Source: Roseovarius sp. (GTDB taxonomy: Bacteria; Pseudomonadota; Alphaproteobacteria; Rhodobacterales; Rhodobacteraceae). From it: DNA of 14,743 nt. The DNA lies in contig JALQUE010000194.1 in the NCBI GenBank assembly GCA_023260815.1, forward strand, positions 1 to 14,743, written 5' to 3'. Below are positions 7,714-14,720 of this stretch, piece by piece (within the stretch, counting starts at the first letter, position 1; every line of letters begins with the position of its first letter). The translations under genes were made by a program, and so were the position numbers. The notes beneath the pieces are model-generated. The model was not told the DNA's origin. It did no database searches and saw only the letters and a list, made by a program, of their open reading frames with translations.

Positions 7714-7734
7714 TTACGTATAGAAAACTCTGTC

Positions 7735-8553
7735 ATGTCTGACACCAAGACCGATATGCAGCCTGCGGCTGTGTCCTTTGCCGGGGACGACATGCTTGCC
7801 CTGGCGCGTCTGTTTCGTACCGTCGGGACGGCGCGGTTTCCCATGGCGCTAGGCCAGTTCATCCGCCGCATCTGCGATGTCGATTCCATTGTCGTGGCCA
7901 GTTATCCCGCGAATGGCCCTCCGGTCTCGTTGTATCACGATCTGGACGATGTGCAGGCCGCCATTTCAGTGCAGTTCTACGCCACCGGACCCTATCTGCT
8001 GGACCCGCTCTATCTGGCCTGCAAGGCCGACACAGCTCAGGGTGCCTACAGAACACTCGATCTGGCACCCGAGGCATTCTTTCGCTCGGAATATTACCGA
8101 ACGTTCTATCGCAACATCCGTATCAGCGATGAAATCGGCCTGCTGATCCGGGAAAGTGACGATCACTGGATCATTGTATCCTTGGCCCGTCAAAGTCGTC
8201 AGGTCCGCTTCTCGTCGCGCGATCTGGGTCTGTTACAGGCGCTATTTCCCGTACTTGCCGCAGCCACACTCAGGCATTGGGTTCCCACGACCGCACAGGA
8301 AGCGCCCCGTGATCCGCATGTGCTTGAAGACAGATTGCAAGAGTTCGGCAAACATATTCTGAGCCCACGAGAAGCGGAAATCGTTCAGCTGATCCTGCAA
8401 GGCCATTCGACGCCCTCAGCGGCGGCTTATCTTGGAATTTCAGAAGGAACGGTCAAAGTCCACCGTCACAACGCCTACTCGAAACTGGGCATTTCATCGC
8501 AGGCAGAACTGTTTTCCAAGGCAACGCGCCATTTCATGGCCCCCACCCCCTGA
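7735..8553 (+). CDS. LuxR-family transcriptional regulator
   Basis: DNA-binding regulator of 272 residues. The C-terminal LuxR helix-turn-helix is clear (about 209-262): LSPREAEIVQLILQGHSTPSAA, then the recognition segment ISEGTVKVHRHNAYSKLGI. The N-terminal domain (about 15-185) has a mixed alpha/beta GAF-like look, with YATGPYLLDPLY and SDEIGLLIRE, but it lacks an evident receiver aspartate or an autoinducer-domain signature that I can name. It probably senses a small ligand. The start at 7735 is preferred; an in-frame ATG at 7657 would add 26 residues that look untranslated and would fill most of the divergent spacer. The gene is divergent from the ureohydrolase and upstream of the ABC exporter on the same strand, so either could be its target. 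Confidence 0.85.
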   Translation: MSDTKTDMQPAAVSFAGDDMLALARLFRTVGTARFPMALGQFIRRICDVDSIVVASYPANGPPVSLYHDLDDVQAAISVQFYATGPYLLDPLYLACKADTAQGAYRTLDLAPEAFFRSEYYRTFYRNIRISDEIGLLIRESDDHWIIVSLARQSRQVRFSSRDLGLLQALFPVLAAATLRHWVPTTAQEAPRDPHVLEDRLQEFGKHILSPREAEIVQLILQGHSTPSAAAYLGISEGTVKVHRHNAYSKLGISSQAELFSKATRHFMAPTP

Positions 8554-8881
8554 AGGCGTCGGCCCCGCGGCCCGATCACGTGATGTCCAATCGCGCTGTC
8601 GGACGTTCAACCAGACATCGTGACCGTCCGACCCTCTGCCCAGAGGACGCAAAAGGAAAGCCGAATGACTGGTGTTCCCAAGGTCCAATGGCGCATATCC
8701 AGAGGCGCATCAGCCAGACAGGTATACAGAACAGGAGGGCCGGATCGCGACATGGCTGGACAAAAAACTTTGCATATCCTGATCCACACCGTATCGCAGA
8801 CAGACAGGCTCTTTGACCGCACAGGTCCAAAGATTTGTGCAGGACCAAGGACCACTGAATGACAGGACAAGGCAAAGCATC
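8554..8881 (+). other. Spacer of about 330 bp between LuxR-type gene and ABC exporter
   Basis: No recognisable gene is seen here. It contains a 10-bp palindrome ATCACGTGAT (8575-8584), and a perfect 8-bp inverted repeat, GTCGGACG (8598-8605) with CGTCCGAC (8625-8632), separated by 19 bases. A small ORF with a ribosome site (8665-8862) is described separately. The repeats could be operators for the exporter operon or part of the LuxR-gene transcript end. No T-run follows the inverted repeat, so it is not a standard terminator. Confidence 0.4.
8665..8862 (+). CDS. Possible small ORF upstream of ABC exporter, 65 aa, unrecognised
   Basis: An ATG at 8665 is preceded by AGGA at 8654-8657 with 7-base spacing, which is a better ribosome site than that of the next gene. 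The predicted protein is basic, rich in Arg, Thr and Gly, with no membrane segment and no motif I recognise. It ends 19 bp before the likely GTG start of the ABC ATPase, so it could be a leader or first gene of that operon. It may equally be a chance ORF in a high-GC spacer. Confidence 0.22.
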   Translation: MTGVPKVQWRISRGASARQVYRTGGPDRDMAGQKTLHILIHTVSQTDRLFDRTGPKICAGPRTTE

Positions 8882-9601
8882 GTGACACACGGACTGACCG
8901 TTGAGAATCTCAGCTTCCGCTATGGCGCGAAAACGGTGCTGGATGACGTTTCGTTCACGGTTCAGAACGGCCGTTTTTGCGCCCTTCTGGGGCCGAACGG
9001 CGCAGGCAAATCAACCTTGATCGCGCTTTTGACACGGCTCCTCGTCTCTTCGCAGGGGACGATTTCGGTTGCGGGACATGATCTGCGGCGCGAACCGCGC
9101 AAAGCCCTTGGCAAGCTGGGTATCGTATTTCAACAATCCACCTTGGACCTGAGCCTATCGGTGCGCCAGAACCTCGCTTATTTCGCGGCGCTGCAAGGCA
9201 TCCCCAAAACCGAGGTTCCCGGAAGGATCGATGTCGCGCTTGACCGTTTGGATATGCGCAAGCGAGCGGATGAAAAGGCGCGTGTCCTGAATGGTGGGCA
9301 CCGCAGACGCACAGAGCTGGCACGCGCCCTCTTGCATGACCCCCAAGTTCTTTTGCTGGACGAGCCGACCGTCGGACTTGATGCTGCCGCCCGTCAGGGG
9401 ATCACAGAACATGTGCATGACTTGATCACGACCGGTCTGTGCGTTCTTTGGGCGACGCACCTTACGGATGAGGTGCGCGACGAGGATGATCTGCTGGTGC
9501 TGGATCAGGGCCGCATCTTGCATCGTGGTCTTGCTGGCCAAAGCCGCGGAGACCACACGCTTCAGGATTGGTTCCTGTCACTGACCGGAACGTCGGCATG
9601 A
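8882..9601 (+). CDS. ABC transporter ATP-binding protein, PQQ-associated exporter type
   Basis: ATPase of a two-component ABC-2 exporter, 239 residues from the GTG at 8882. Walker A is GPNGAGKST (37-45), the Q-loop is VFQQST (82-87), Walker B is VLLLDEPTVGLD (156-167), and the H-loop histidine is H193 in WATHLTDEV. The signature is LNGGHRRRTELARAL (136-150), with Asn and His in place of the usual LSGGQ. A His in this place, followed by RRR, is a feature I associate with ATPases found in PQQ-dependent alcohol catabolism clusters (Ped-type). The start was chosen because THGLTVENLSFRYG begins the fold, with AAGG upstream; a TTG at 8813 would add 23 unlikely residues. The stop overlaps the permease start (ATGA). 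The exported substrate is unknown. The neighbouring pqq operon supports a role in PQQ-linked oxidation. Confidence 0.88.
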   Translation: MTHGLTVENLSFRYGAKTVLDDVSFTVQNGRFCALLGPNGAGKSTLIALLTRLLVSSQGTISVAGHDLRREPRKALGKLGIVFQQSTLDLSLSVRQNLAYFAALQGIPKTEVPGRIDVALDRLDMRKRADEKARVLNGGHRRRTELARALLHDPQVLLLDEPTVGLDAAARQGITEHVHDLITTGLCVLWATHLTDEVRDEDDLLVLDQGRILHRGLAGQSRGDHTLQDWFLSLTGTSA

Positions 9602-10389
9602 CAGCTTTCCTTCGCGTAACACAGGCCATCATAGGCCGCGAGTTTCTGCGCTTTGTCCATCAGCGTGAACGTTTCATCGCCGCGCTTGTGCGCCCGGTCG
9701 TCTGGTTGCTTATTTTTGCCGCAGGGTTTCGGGCGGCGCTTGGCCTGTCCATCATCCCGCCCTACCAGACAAATATCACCTACGAGACATATATCGTGCC
9801 CGGTTTGTGCGCGATGGTGCTGCTGTTCAACGGCATGCAATCGTCGCTCAGTCTTGTGTATGATCGCGAGATGGGATCAATGCGGCTATTGCTCACCAGC
9901 CCGTTTCCGCGCTGGTGGTTGCTGATCTGTCGACTGATCGGTGCAACGCTGATTTCGATCCTGCAGGTCTATACTTTTCTTGCAATCGCTGCGGCGGCCG
10001 GCATCGTCTTGCCGGCTTGGGGATATGTCGCCGTGCTGCCCAGCCTGTTCCTGTCGGGCCTCATGCTGGGTGCGATCGGGCTTTTGCTATCGAGCCTCAT
10101 CAAACAGCTTGAGAACTTCGCCGGAGTGATGAATTTTGTCATTTTTCCGATGTTTTTCTTGTCATCGGCTCTTTATCCCTTGTGGCACATGACCGAAAGC
10201 TCGCCCTTGCTGGGCTACATCTGCGGCTTGAATCCATTCACACATGCCGTGGAACTGATCCGATTTTCGCTTTACCTGCAGGTGAACTGGGGGGCGTTGC
10301 TTTGGGTGGCGGGCAGCACGGTGGTGTTTTGCGCGCTTGCCTTATGGGGGTACGATCCGGCCCGGGGGCTGATGAAACGCAAGACATAA
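9598..10389 (+). CDS. ABC-2 type permease, partner of the preceding ATPase
   Basis: Inner-membrane subunit of the exporter, 263 residues. There are about six membrane segments: roughly 29-50, 66-86, 107-136, 143-167, 178-198 and 233-251. The conserved ABC-2 stretch between the last two, NPFTHAVELIRFSLY (212-226), is typical of the DrrB/NodJ/Ped-type permease group. The coupling helix region is YDREMGSMRLLLTSPFPRWW (88-107). The start codon overlaps the ATPase stop by four bases, which implies translational coupling and a shared complex. An in-frame upstream GTG-type start inside the ATPase gene is less likely. No substrate-binding protein is adjacent, which fits export, not import. Function is inferred from the pqq neighbourhood. 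Confidence 0.88.
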   Translation: MTAFLRVTQAIIGREFLRFVHQRERFIAALVRPVVWLLIFAAGFRAALGLSIIPPYQTNITYETYIVPGLCAMVLLFNGMQSSLSLVYDREMGSMRLLLTSPFPRWWLLICRLIGATLISILQVYTFLAIAAAAGIVLPAWGYVAVLPSLFLSGLMLGAIGLLLSSLIKQLENFAGVMNFVIFPMFFLSSALYPLWHMTESSPLLGYICGLNPFTHAVELIRFSLYLQVNWGALLWVAGSTVVFCALALWGYDPARGLMKRKT

Positions 10390-10423
10390 CGGTGATCGCA
10401 GGCCCCAAGGCGCAGATGCGTTG

Positions 10424-10756
10424 ATGCGGAACACCTGGGGTACTGCGCTGATCCTTTGGCTTGGCCTTTTGGCTGTATCCGGGTGGCTGCTGACGCCGCC
10501 AAGTGCTCAAACGCGGATGTCAGGTTGTGCTTGGCTATCCACGCAGGCGGCCACGTTTCTGGTCACGGCGACCAAAGCCGATCACCGCAGAAAAACAGTT
10601 TCGACATGCGTCCATCAGGCGAGAGATCGAACAACAAAAATTGCGTCGATGTTTTCCGACCGCCCTCACAATCACTTTTTAACTTGGATATCCGTGCATA
10701 AATCAGGACGCTCCGTCGCCGTAGTTTCGTTCTCGGGCACACATCTTGGCGCATGA
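10424..10756 (+). CDS. Doubtful small membrane-anchored ORF, 110 aa, possibly a decayed gene
   Basis: The N-terminus (MRNTWGTALILWLGLLAVSG) looks like a real signal anchor or single membrane helix, followed by WLLTPPSAQ. The remainder, from about residue 33 on, is basic and low in hydrophobic pattern and does not look like a folded domain. The start lies 34 bp after the permease stop on the same strand, with a distant AAGG as ribosome site. It could be a genuine small third gene of the exporter operon whose reading frame is broken after the helix, or a chance ORF. I do not recognise it. Confidence 0.28.
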   Translation: MRNTWGTALILWLGLLAVSGWLLTPPSAQTRMSGCAWLSTQAATFLVTATKADHRRKTVSTCVHQARDRTTKIASMFSDRPHNHFLTWISVHKSGRSVAVVSFSGTHLGA

Positions 10757-10862
10757 CAGCGTCCGATATGACATACAGTCTCAGCAGATCACAAAAATAA
10801 GACTCGCATTACATTACACAAATTGTCATCTTTTGGGTGTGTGCAATCGGAGGAGAAACACA
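10757..10862 (+). promoter_or_regulatory. pqqA: pqqA leader region with strong ribosome site
   Basis: This stretch is more AT-rich than the genes around it, as expected for a promoter-leader region. GGAGGAG lies 7 bases before the pqqA ATG, the best ribosome site in the window, which fits the high PqqA demand. A short direct repeat ATGACA occurs at 10753-10758 and 10768-10773, and a 9-bp dyad ACAAATTGT at about 10819-10827. I could not identify a convincing -35/-10 pair. Confidence 0.45.
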
Positions 10863-10961
10863 ATGGCATGGGCAAAGCCTATTATTCGCGAAATCGAGTG
10901 CGGCATGGAAATCAACATGTACGGGCCTGACTTCGACGAAGATCGCGAAGTTCTGTTCTAA
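10863..10961 (+). CDS. pqqA: PqqA, precursor peptide of pyrroloquinoline quinone
   Basis: A 32-residue peptide, the substrate from which PQQ is built. The invariant pair is E16 and Y20 in GMEINMY; PqqE joins the glutamate gamma-carbon to the tyrosine ring, and both residues end up in the cofactor. The N-terminal WAKPIIREIECGME matches the usual PqqA leader that binds PqqD. The tail after Tyr20 (GPDFDEDREVLF) is acidic and somewhat longer than in the 23-29 residue peptides of Klebsiella and Methylobacterium. The gene is first in the operon, with a very strong ribosome site, and is followed by pqqB after 27 bases. It is too short for many gene callers. Confidence 0.95.
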   Translation: MAWAKPIIREIECGMEINMYGPDFDEDREVLF

Positions 10962-10969
10962 TCATCAAA

Positions 10970-11004
10970 GCGCGCGGGAGGTGTTATAATGGCGTTCCGC
11001 GCGC
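10970..11004 (+). promoter_or_regulatory. GC-only hairpin enclosing the pqqB ribosome site and start codon
   Basis: GCGCGCGG (10970-10977) pairs perfectly with CCGCGCGC (10997-11004). The 19-base loop holds most of the ribosome site (GGAGG begins at 10977) and the pqqB ATG at 10989. A TCTTTT stretch follows two bases after the stem. In the transcript this could attenuate read-through or slow pqqB translation, giving more PqqA than enzymes. Excess of the short pqqA-type transcript is known in Methylobacterium. The mechanism here is inferred. Confidence 0.5.
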
Positions 11005-11885
11005 GTCTTTTGGGTGCCGCTGCCGGGGGTGGCTTACCGCAATGGAATTGCGGATGCCGCAACTGCAACTTGGCGCGCGCAGGTAAAATTCCCTCACAGA
11101 CCCAGTCCTCGATCGCTGTCACCGCAACAGGTGACCACTGGGCGGTCCTGAATGCCTCCCCTGACATCAGGGTGCAAATGGCCCAAACGCAGGCTCTTCA
11201 TCCCACCGACCTCAGGACACTGCCGCTTGATGCGGTTCTGGTGACCAACGGTGACATAGACCACGTGGCCGGCCTGCTGACACTGCGTGAGATGCAACCA
11301 TTCACGTTGTTCGCAACCCAGGGCATTCATGATGTTCTCACGCAAAACCCTATTTTCGATGCACTCAACCATCGTGTCGTGACGCGTGCGTCGATCAAGC
11401 TGGATACGCCGTTCAATCTTGTCCCAGGTATCACGGCAACGCTGTTCGCTGTGCCCGGCAAGGTGCCGCTGTATCTTGAGGGGGACGAGGTTCAAACCGA
11501 CCTGATCGGTGAACAGACTGTCGGCGTTGCGCTTGAAACCGATACAGCGCGCGCATTTTATATACCAGGCTGTGCGCATCTGAACGACGATCTGCGCCAT
11601 CGGCTCGATGGGGCAGATATGGTGTTTTTCGACGGCACACTTTGGCAGGATGACGAAATGATCCAGGCAGGGCTTGGTCAAAAAACCGGGCAGCGCATGG
11701 GCCACATGTCGATGAGTGGCCCGGCCGGTTCCATTGAAGCGTTTAAAACACTGACCATCGGACAGAAGATTTTTGTGCATATGAACAATACCAACCCGGT
11801 TCTGCGCCCGGATTCGACCGAAAACGCACAAGCGCGAGCGGCGGGATGGATTATCGGACAAGACGGAATGGAGATTGTTGCATGA
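10989..11885 (+). CDS. pqqB: PqqB, metallo-beta-lactamase-fold oxygenase of PQQ biosynthesis
   Basis: A 298-residue cytoplasmic protein of the metallo-beta-lactamase fold. PqqB hydroxylates the tyrosine of the cross-linked Glu-Tyr intermediate. The structural zinc site is CGCRNC (21-26) after GGGLPQWN, typical of PqqB. The metal-site motif is NGDIDHVAGLL (87-97), with D89, D91 and H92. The C-terminal region has HMSMSGPAGS and KIFVHMNNTNPVL, both characteristic. The length matches the family. GGAGG precedes the ATG by 7 bases. The stop overlaps the pqqC start (ATGA), so the two are translationally coupled. The start lies in the loop of a strong hairpin. Confidence 0.96.
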   Translation: MAFRARLLGAAAGGGLPQWNCGCRNCNLARAGKIPSQTQSSIAVTATGDHWAVLNASPDIRVQMAQTQALHPTDLRTLPLDAVLVTNGDIDHVAGLLTLREMQPFTLFATQGIHDVLTQNPIFDALNHRVVTRASIKLDTPFNLVPGITATLFAVPGKVPLYLEGDEVQTDLIGEQTVGVALETDTARAFYIPGCAHLNDDLRHRLDGADMVFFDGTLWQDDEMIQAGLGQKTGQRMGHMSMSGPAGSIEAFKTLTIGQKIFVHMNNTNPVLRPDSTENAQARAAGWIIGQDGMEIVA

Positions 11886-12631
11886 CCCAGACCCGCGAGG
11901 ATTTCGAAGCCCGGCTCCGCAAGATCGGCGCTGAACGATATCATGATCTGCATCCGTTTCACACGCTGTTGCATGATGGAGGATGCAGCGCTGATCAGGT
12001 CAGGGCCTGGGTGATCAATCGGTATTATTACCAGCATACGATCCCCATGAAGGACGCCGCCTTCATGAGCCGTGTCGAAGATCCCGCCCTGCGCCGCGCC
12101 TGGAGGTCCCGGATGGAAGACCACGATGGCACAGCCGAGAACGAGGGCGGTATTCGGCGCTGGATGCGTTTGGCCGAGGCCGTCGGGCTGGACCCAGACT
12201 ATGTCGCCTCGCGCAAGGGGGTTCTGGCCGGCACACGGTTTGCCTGTGATGCCTATCTGCATTTTGTGCGTGAAAAATCCCTGCTCGAGGCCGTTGCATC
12301 ATCACTGACCGAGCTTTTTGCCCCAAAAATCCACGCGAACAGGATCGAAGGGCTTTTGAAGAATTACGACTTCGCAGACGACAGTTCCCTCAGTTATTTC
12401 CAAACGCGCCTCAAAGAGGCCCCAAAGGATGTGGCCTTTGGCCTTGCTTGGGTGCTCGATCATGCGGATACGGCTGAAAAGCAGGATGCCGCGGCAAATG
12501 CCCTGGCGTTCAAGACCGACGTGCTTTGGGCGCAACTTGACGCTCTTTGGGGCGCGTATGTAGAGCCCGCACGCATCCCACCAGGCGCCTGGCAACCCGG
12601 CGAAGGTTTGCTTTTGAAAAGGGCGTCGTGA
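11882..12631 (+). CDS. pqqC: PqqC, pyrroloquinoline-quinone synthase
   Basis: Cofactor-free oxidase that closes the ring and carries out the final eight-electron oxidation to PQQ, 249 residues. Active-site residues known from Klebsiella PqqC can all be placed at a constant offset of three: Y20, H21, R77, H81, Y125, H151, Y172, R176 and K211. The stretch WVINRYYYQHTIPMKDA (43-59) is a clear family hallmark. The ATG at 11882 overlaps the pqqB stop, and the TGA overlaps the pqqD start by one base. A longer in-frame start inside pqqB (11846) is rejected because it adds residues absent from the family. The enzyme appears intact. Confidence 0.97.
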   Translation: MTQTREDFEARLRKIGAERYHDLHPFHTLLHDGGCSADQVRAWVINRYYYQHTIPMKDAAFMSRVEDPALRRAWRSRMEDHDGTAENEGGIRRWMRLAEAVGLDPDYVASRKGVLAGTRFACDAYLHFVREKSLLEAVASSLTELFAPKIHANRIEGLLKNYDFADDSSLSYFQTRLKEAPKDVAFGLAWVLDHADTAEKQDAAANALAFKTDVLWAQLDALWGAYVEPARIPPGAWQPGEGLLLKRAS

Positions 12632-12906
12632 TGTTGGCCCACGAGGTTCCAGCCATGCCGCGCGGTGTGCGCCTGCATTTCGATCACGTCCGCGATACAT
12701 GGGTGCTTTTGGCCCCCGAACGGGCGGTAACGCTTGATGGGATCGGCCACGCCATTCTGAACGAGGTCGATGGACGTCGTAACTTTGGAGACATAACTGC
12801 GGCTTTGTCCACGAAGTTTGGAACGCCGGTCGAACAGATTGCCCAGGATAGCGCCGAATTCTTGACGGCCCTTCGCAATCGGCGGTTTTTGGATGTGACA
12901 GAATGA
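12631..12906 (+). CDS. pqqD: PqqD, peptide chaperone (RiPP recognition element)
   Basis: A small winged-helix-like protein that binds the PqqA leader and delivers it to PqqE, 91 residues. The recognisable core is RGVRLHFDHVRDTWVLLAPERAV (11-33), followed by LDGIGHAILNEVDGRR (35-50), and a C-terminal helix with FLTALRNRRFLDV (77-89). PqqD is the founding member of the RRE fold used in many peptide-modifying systems. ATG 12631 shares one base with the pqqC stop (TGATG), and the stop overlaps the pqqE start by four bases. The tight coupling fits the known PqqD-PqqE complex. An upstream in-frame start at 12547 lies within pqqC and is rejected. Confidence 0.94.
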   Translation: MLAHEVPAMPRGVRLHFDHVRDTWVLLAPERAVTLDGIGHAILNEVDGRRNFGDITAALSTKFGTPVEQIAQDSAEFLTALRNRRFLDVTE

Positions 12907-14009
12907 AAATACCCGCCCCCATAGCGATGCTGGCTGAATTGACGCATCGCTGTCCACTGTCTTGCCCCTACTGCTCGAACCCGATCGAAATGGCGCGACA
13001 AGACAGTGAACTGGACACGCAGACATGGGCCCGCGTGTTCGACGAAGCGGCACGGCTTGGCGTGTTGCAACTGCATCTGTCCGGGGGCGAACCGGCATCG
13101 CGCCGCGATCTGATCGATCTTGTGTCCGCCGCCCGCAAAGCAGGGCTTTATACCAATCTGATCACGTCAGGCATCGGCCTGACCGAACGCCGTCTTGGCG
13201 ACCTGGACAAAGCCGGGCTGGACCATATTCAGCTTTCACTTCAAGGCACGACCCCTGAAATGGCGGACGAAATAGGCGGGTACAAAGGGGGGTACGCGCG
13301 CAAGATGCAAGTCGCCCAATGGATTGGTGAGATCGGTTTCCCCCTGACGCTCAATGCAGTCCTGCACCGGCGGAACCTGCATCAGTTGCCCCGAGCCATC
13401 GAAATGGCGCAAGAGATGGGCGCTCGACGTATCGAAGTCGCCACTGTGCAATTTCATGGCTGGGCGCTGAAAAATCGGGATGGTTTGATGCCGACGCGCG
13501 AACAGGCCCAAACAGCAAGCCGTATCGTGGCAGAAGCCCGCGCCGCACTGAAAGGTCAGTTGGTGATCGACTATGTTCCCGCCGATTATCACGACGACTT
13601 TCCCAAGCGCTGTATGGGAGGTTGGGGAACGACGGGCCTTAACGTGACTCCGGATGGTCAAGTATTGCCTTGCCATGCCGCACAGACCATTCCGCACCTG
13701 AAGTTCGATCGGGTTCACGAAAAATCACTGGACGACATCTGGTATAACGGGTCAGCGTTCAACGCTTATCGCGGCACGGACTGGATGCAGGAGCCCTGCA
13801 AATCATGCGACCGGAGACTGGTTGATTTTGGTGGCTGCAGATGTCAGGCGATGGCCCTTGTCGGGGATGCTTCTGCGACCGATCCGGTATGCGTGAAGTC
13901 TCCACATCACGGCGCCCTGCAAGCCCAAGCAGACACGCACGCATCGCAAACGGATGCGCAGCTTATCTATCGCGTATCACCCATCCAAAAGGTTGAACCG
14001 ACGTCGTGA
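12903..14009 (+). CDS. pqqE: PqqE, radical SAM/SPASM enzyme that cross-links PqqA
   Basis: Radical S-adenosylmethionine enzyme that forms the carbon-carbon bond between Glu16 and Tyr20 of PqqA, 368 residues. The radical SAM cluster motif is C17-x3-C21-x2-C24 (CPLSCPYC), and the SAM-binding GGEP follows at 61-64. The SPASM domain carries C237, C257, C299, C302, C312 and C330. Asp308 occupies the position of the unusual aspartate cluster ligand described in Methylobacterium PqqE. GWALKNRDGLMPTREQ (186-201) is another family hallmark. It is coupled to pqqD by an ATGA overlap, which supports complex formation. The last 38 residues after C330 are a variable tail. No gene for a PqqF/G protease follows. 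Confidence 0.97.
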   Translation: MKIPAPIAMLAELTHRCPLSCPYCSNPIEMARQDSELDTQTWARVFDEAARLGVLQLHLSGGEPASRRDLIDLVSAARKAGLYTNLITSGIGLTERRLGDLDKAGLDHIQLSLQGTTPEMADEIGGYKGGYARKMQVAQWIGEIGFPLTLNAVLHRRNLHQLPRAIEMAQEMGARRIEVATVQFHGWALKNRDGLMPTREQAQTASRIVAEARAALKGQLVIDYVPADYHDDFPKRCMGGWGTTGLNVTPDGQVLPCHAAQTIPHLKFDRVHEKSLDDIWYNGSAFNAYRGTDWMQEPCKSCDRRLVDFGGCRCQAMALVGDASATDPVCVKSPHHGALQAQADTHASQTDAQLIYRVSPIQKVEPTS

Positions 14010-14140
14010 GCCGCTTCAGACACGGACGCTCTCGGCCTTTGCCGGTGCACGGCCTGGGACATGATGCAGGTCAGGTCGAGATGACCAAAATCCTGAACTC
14101 TGTCGTTGTTCACGTCCCCGTTCCCAAGGATGCATCCTGA
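14006..14140 (+). CDS. Possible 44-aa ORF translationally coupled to pqqE, unrecognised
   Basis: A GTG at 14006 overlaps the pqqE stop by four bases (GTGA), the same junction style as the other genes of this operon. The reading frame runs to the TGA at 14138. The second half (VEMTKILNSVVVHVPVPKDAS, split at residues 24-44) has a hydrophobic strand-like pattern, but the protein is very short. It could be the surviving 5' end of a lost downstream gene or a chance frame. Low confidence. Confidence 0.22.
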   Translation: MSRFRHGRSRPLPVHGLGHDAGQVEMTKILNSVVVHVPVPKDAS

Positions 14141-14486
14141 CAATTCGTGTGTCACTGGGGCCAATCACCAATCCTCCGCGGCAAACGTCAAGACAATACT
14201 AACGAGACCGGCAAACCTTGGCGCTACTCCGGTCGCGTCCAGCTTGGATGGGAAGACGCCGGAGACAGTCGCATTTCGACCGAGCCGACTGTTGACACCT
14301 GCCCGCCTGGCAATGCCGGCCTTGTGTGACGGCAGCGCCGCCTAATTCCACCAAGGCTCCTATCGCGACATCCAACCTCCAGAAACGCGCATGAAGCAGG
14401 CCGATCCAGAGAGTGATTCGCCCCCAGGAAACGGTGCGGGCAGAGAGAGAAGTTCTGACTCGAACCCTTCCGGGAATAAAAAAGTG

Positions 14487-14698
14487 CGAAATTTTATTAC
14501 TCTCAAAATGCCGGATCAATTGAAGCCGAACATGACAATATTTGAATATATTTCACGAAAAATAATACAATATAAACAATTACTTAATATGATTCTAGGC
14601 AAAGATGCATCTACACGCCGTTTACAAGCCCTCATCGCCTTACGTTGATTTGGCATGCAAAAGTATTCTTTTACCGCGAGTATTGTAATAAAATTTCG
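14487..14698. repeat. AT-rich segment bounded by a perfect 14-bp inverted repeat
   Basis: CGAAATTTTATTAC (14487-14500) is the exact reverse complement of GTAATAAAATTTCG (14685-14698). The 212-bp segment they delimit is strongly AT-rich compared with everything else in the window. Terminal inverted repeats around a short non-coding segment are what a MITE-like non-autonomous element would show. The flanks give at most a trivial TG duplication, so no target-site duplication can be claimed. The repeat could also be the arms of a long-loop RNA structure. Confidence 0.45.
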
Positions 14699-14720
14699 TG
14701 ACGCTAAACCCAACTTGAAG

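Noticed and set aside
11094..11861. 255-codon reverse ORF across pqqB
   Set aside because: Shadow of pqqB, which has intact zinc and metal motifs.
14033..14044. CGGC-CTTT-GCCG mini-hairpin after pqqE as a terminator
   Set aside because: Four-base stem with no following T-run; too weak to call.
14044..14164. Reverse frame with a dockerin/EF-hand-like GNGDVNNDR stretch
   Set aside because: Only one short loop-like motif, no second repeat, and no supporting gene context; likely chance.
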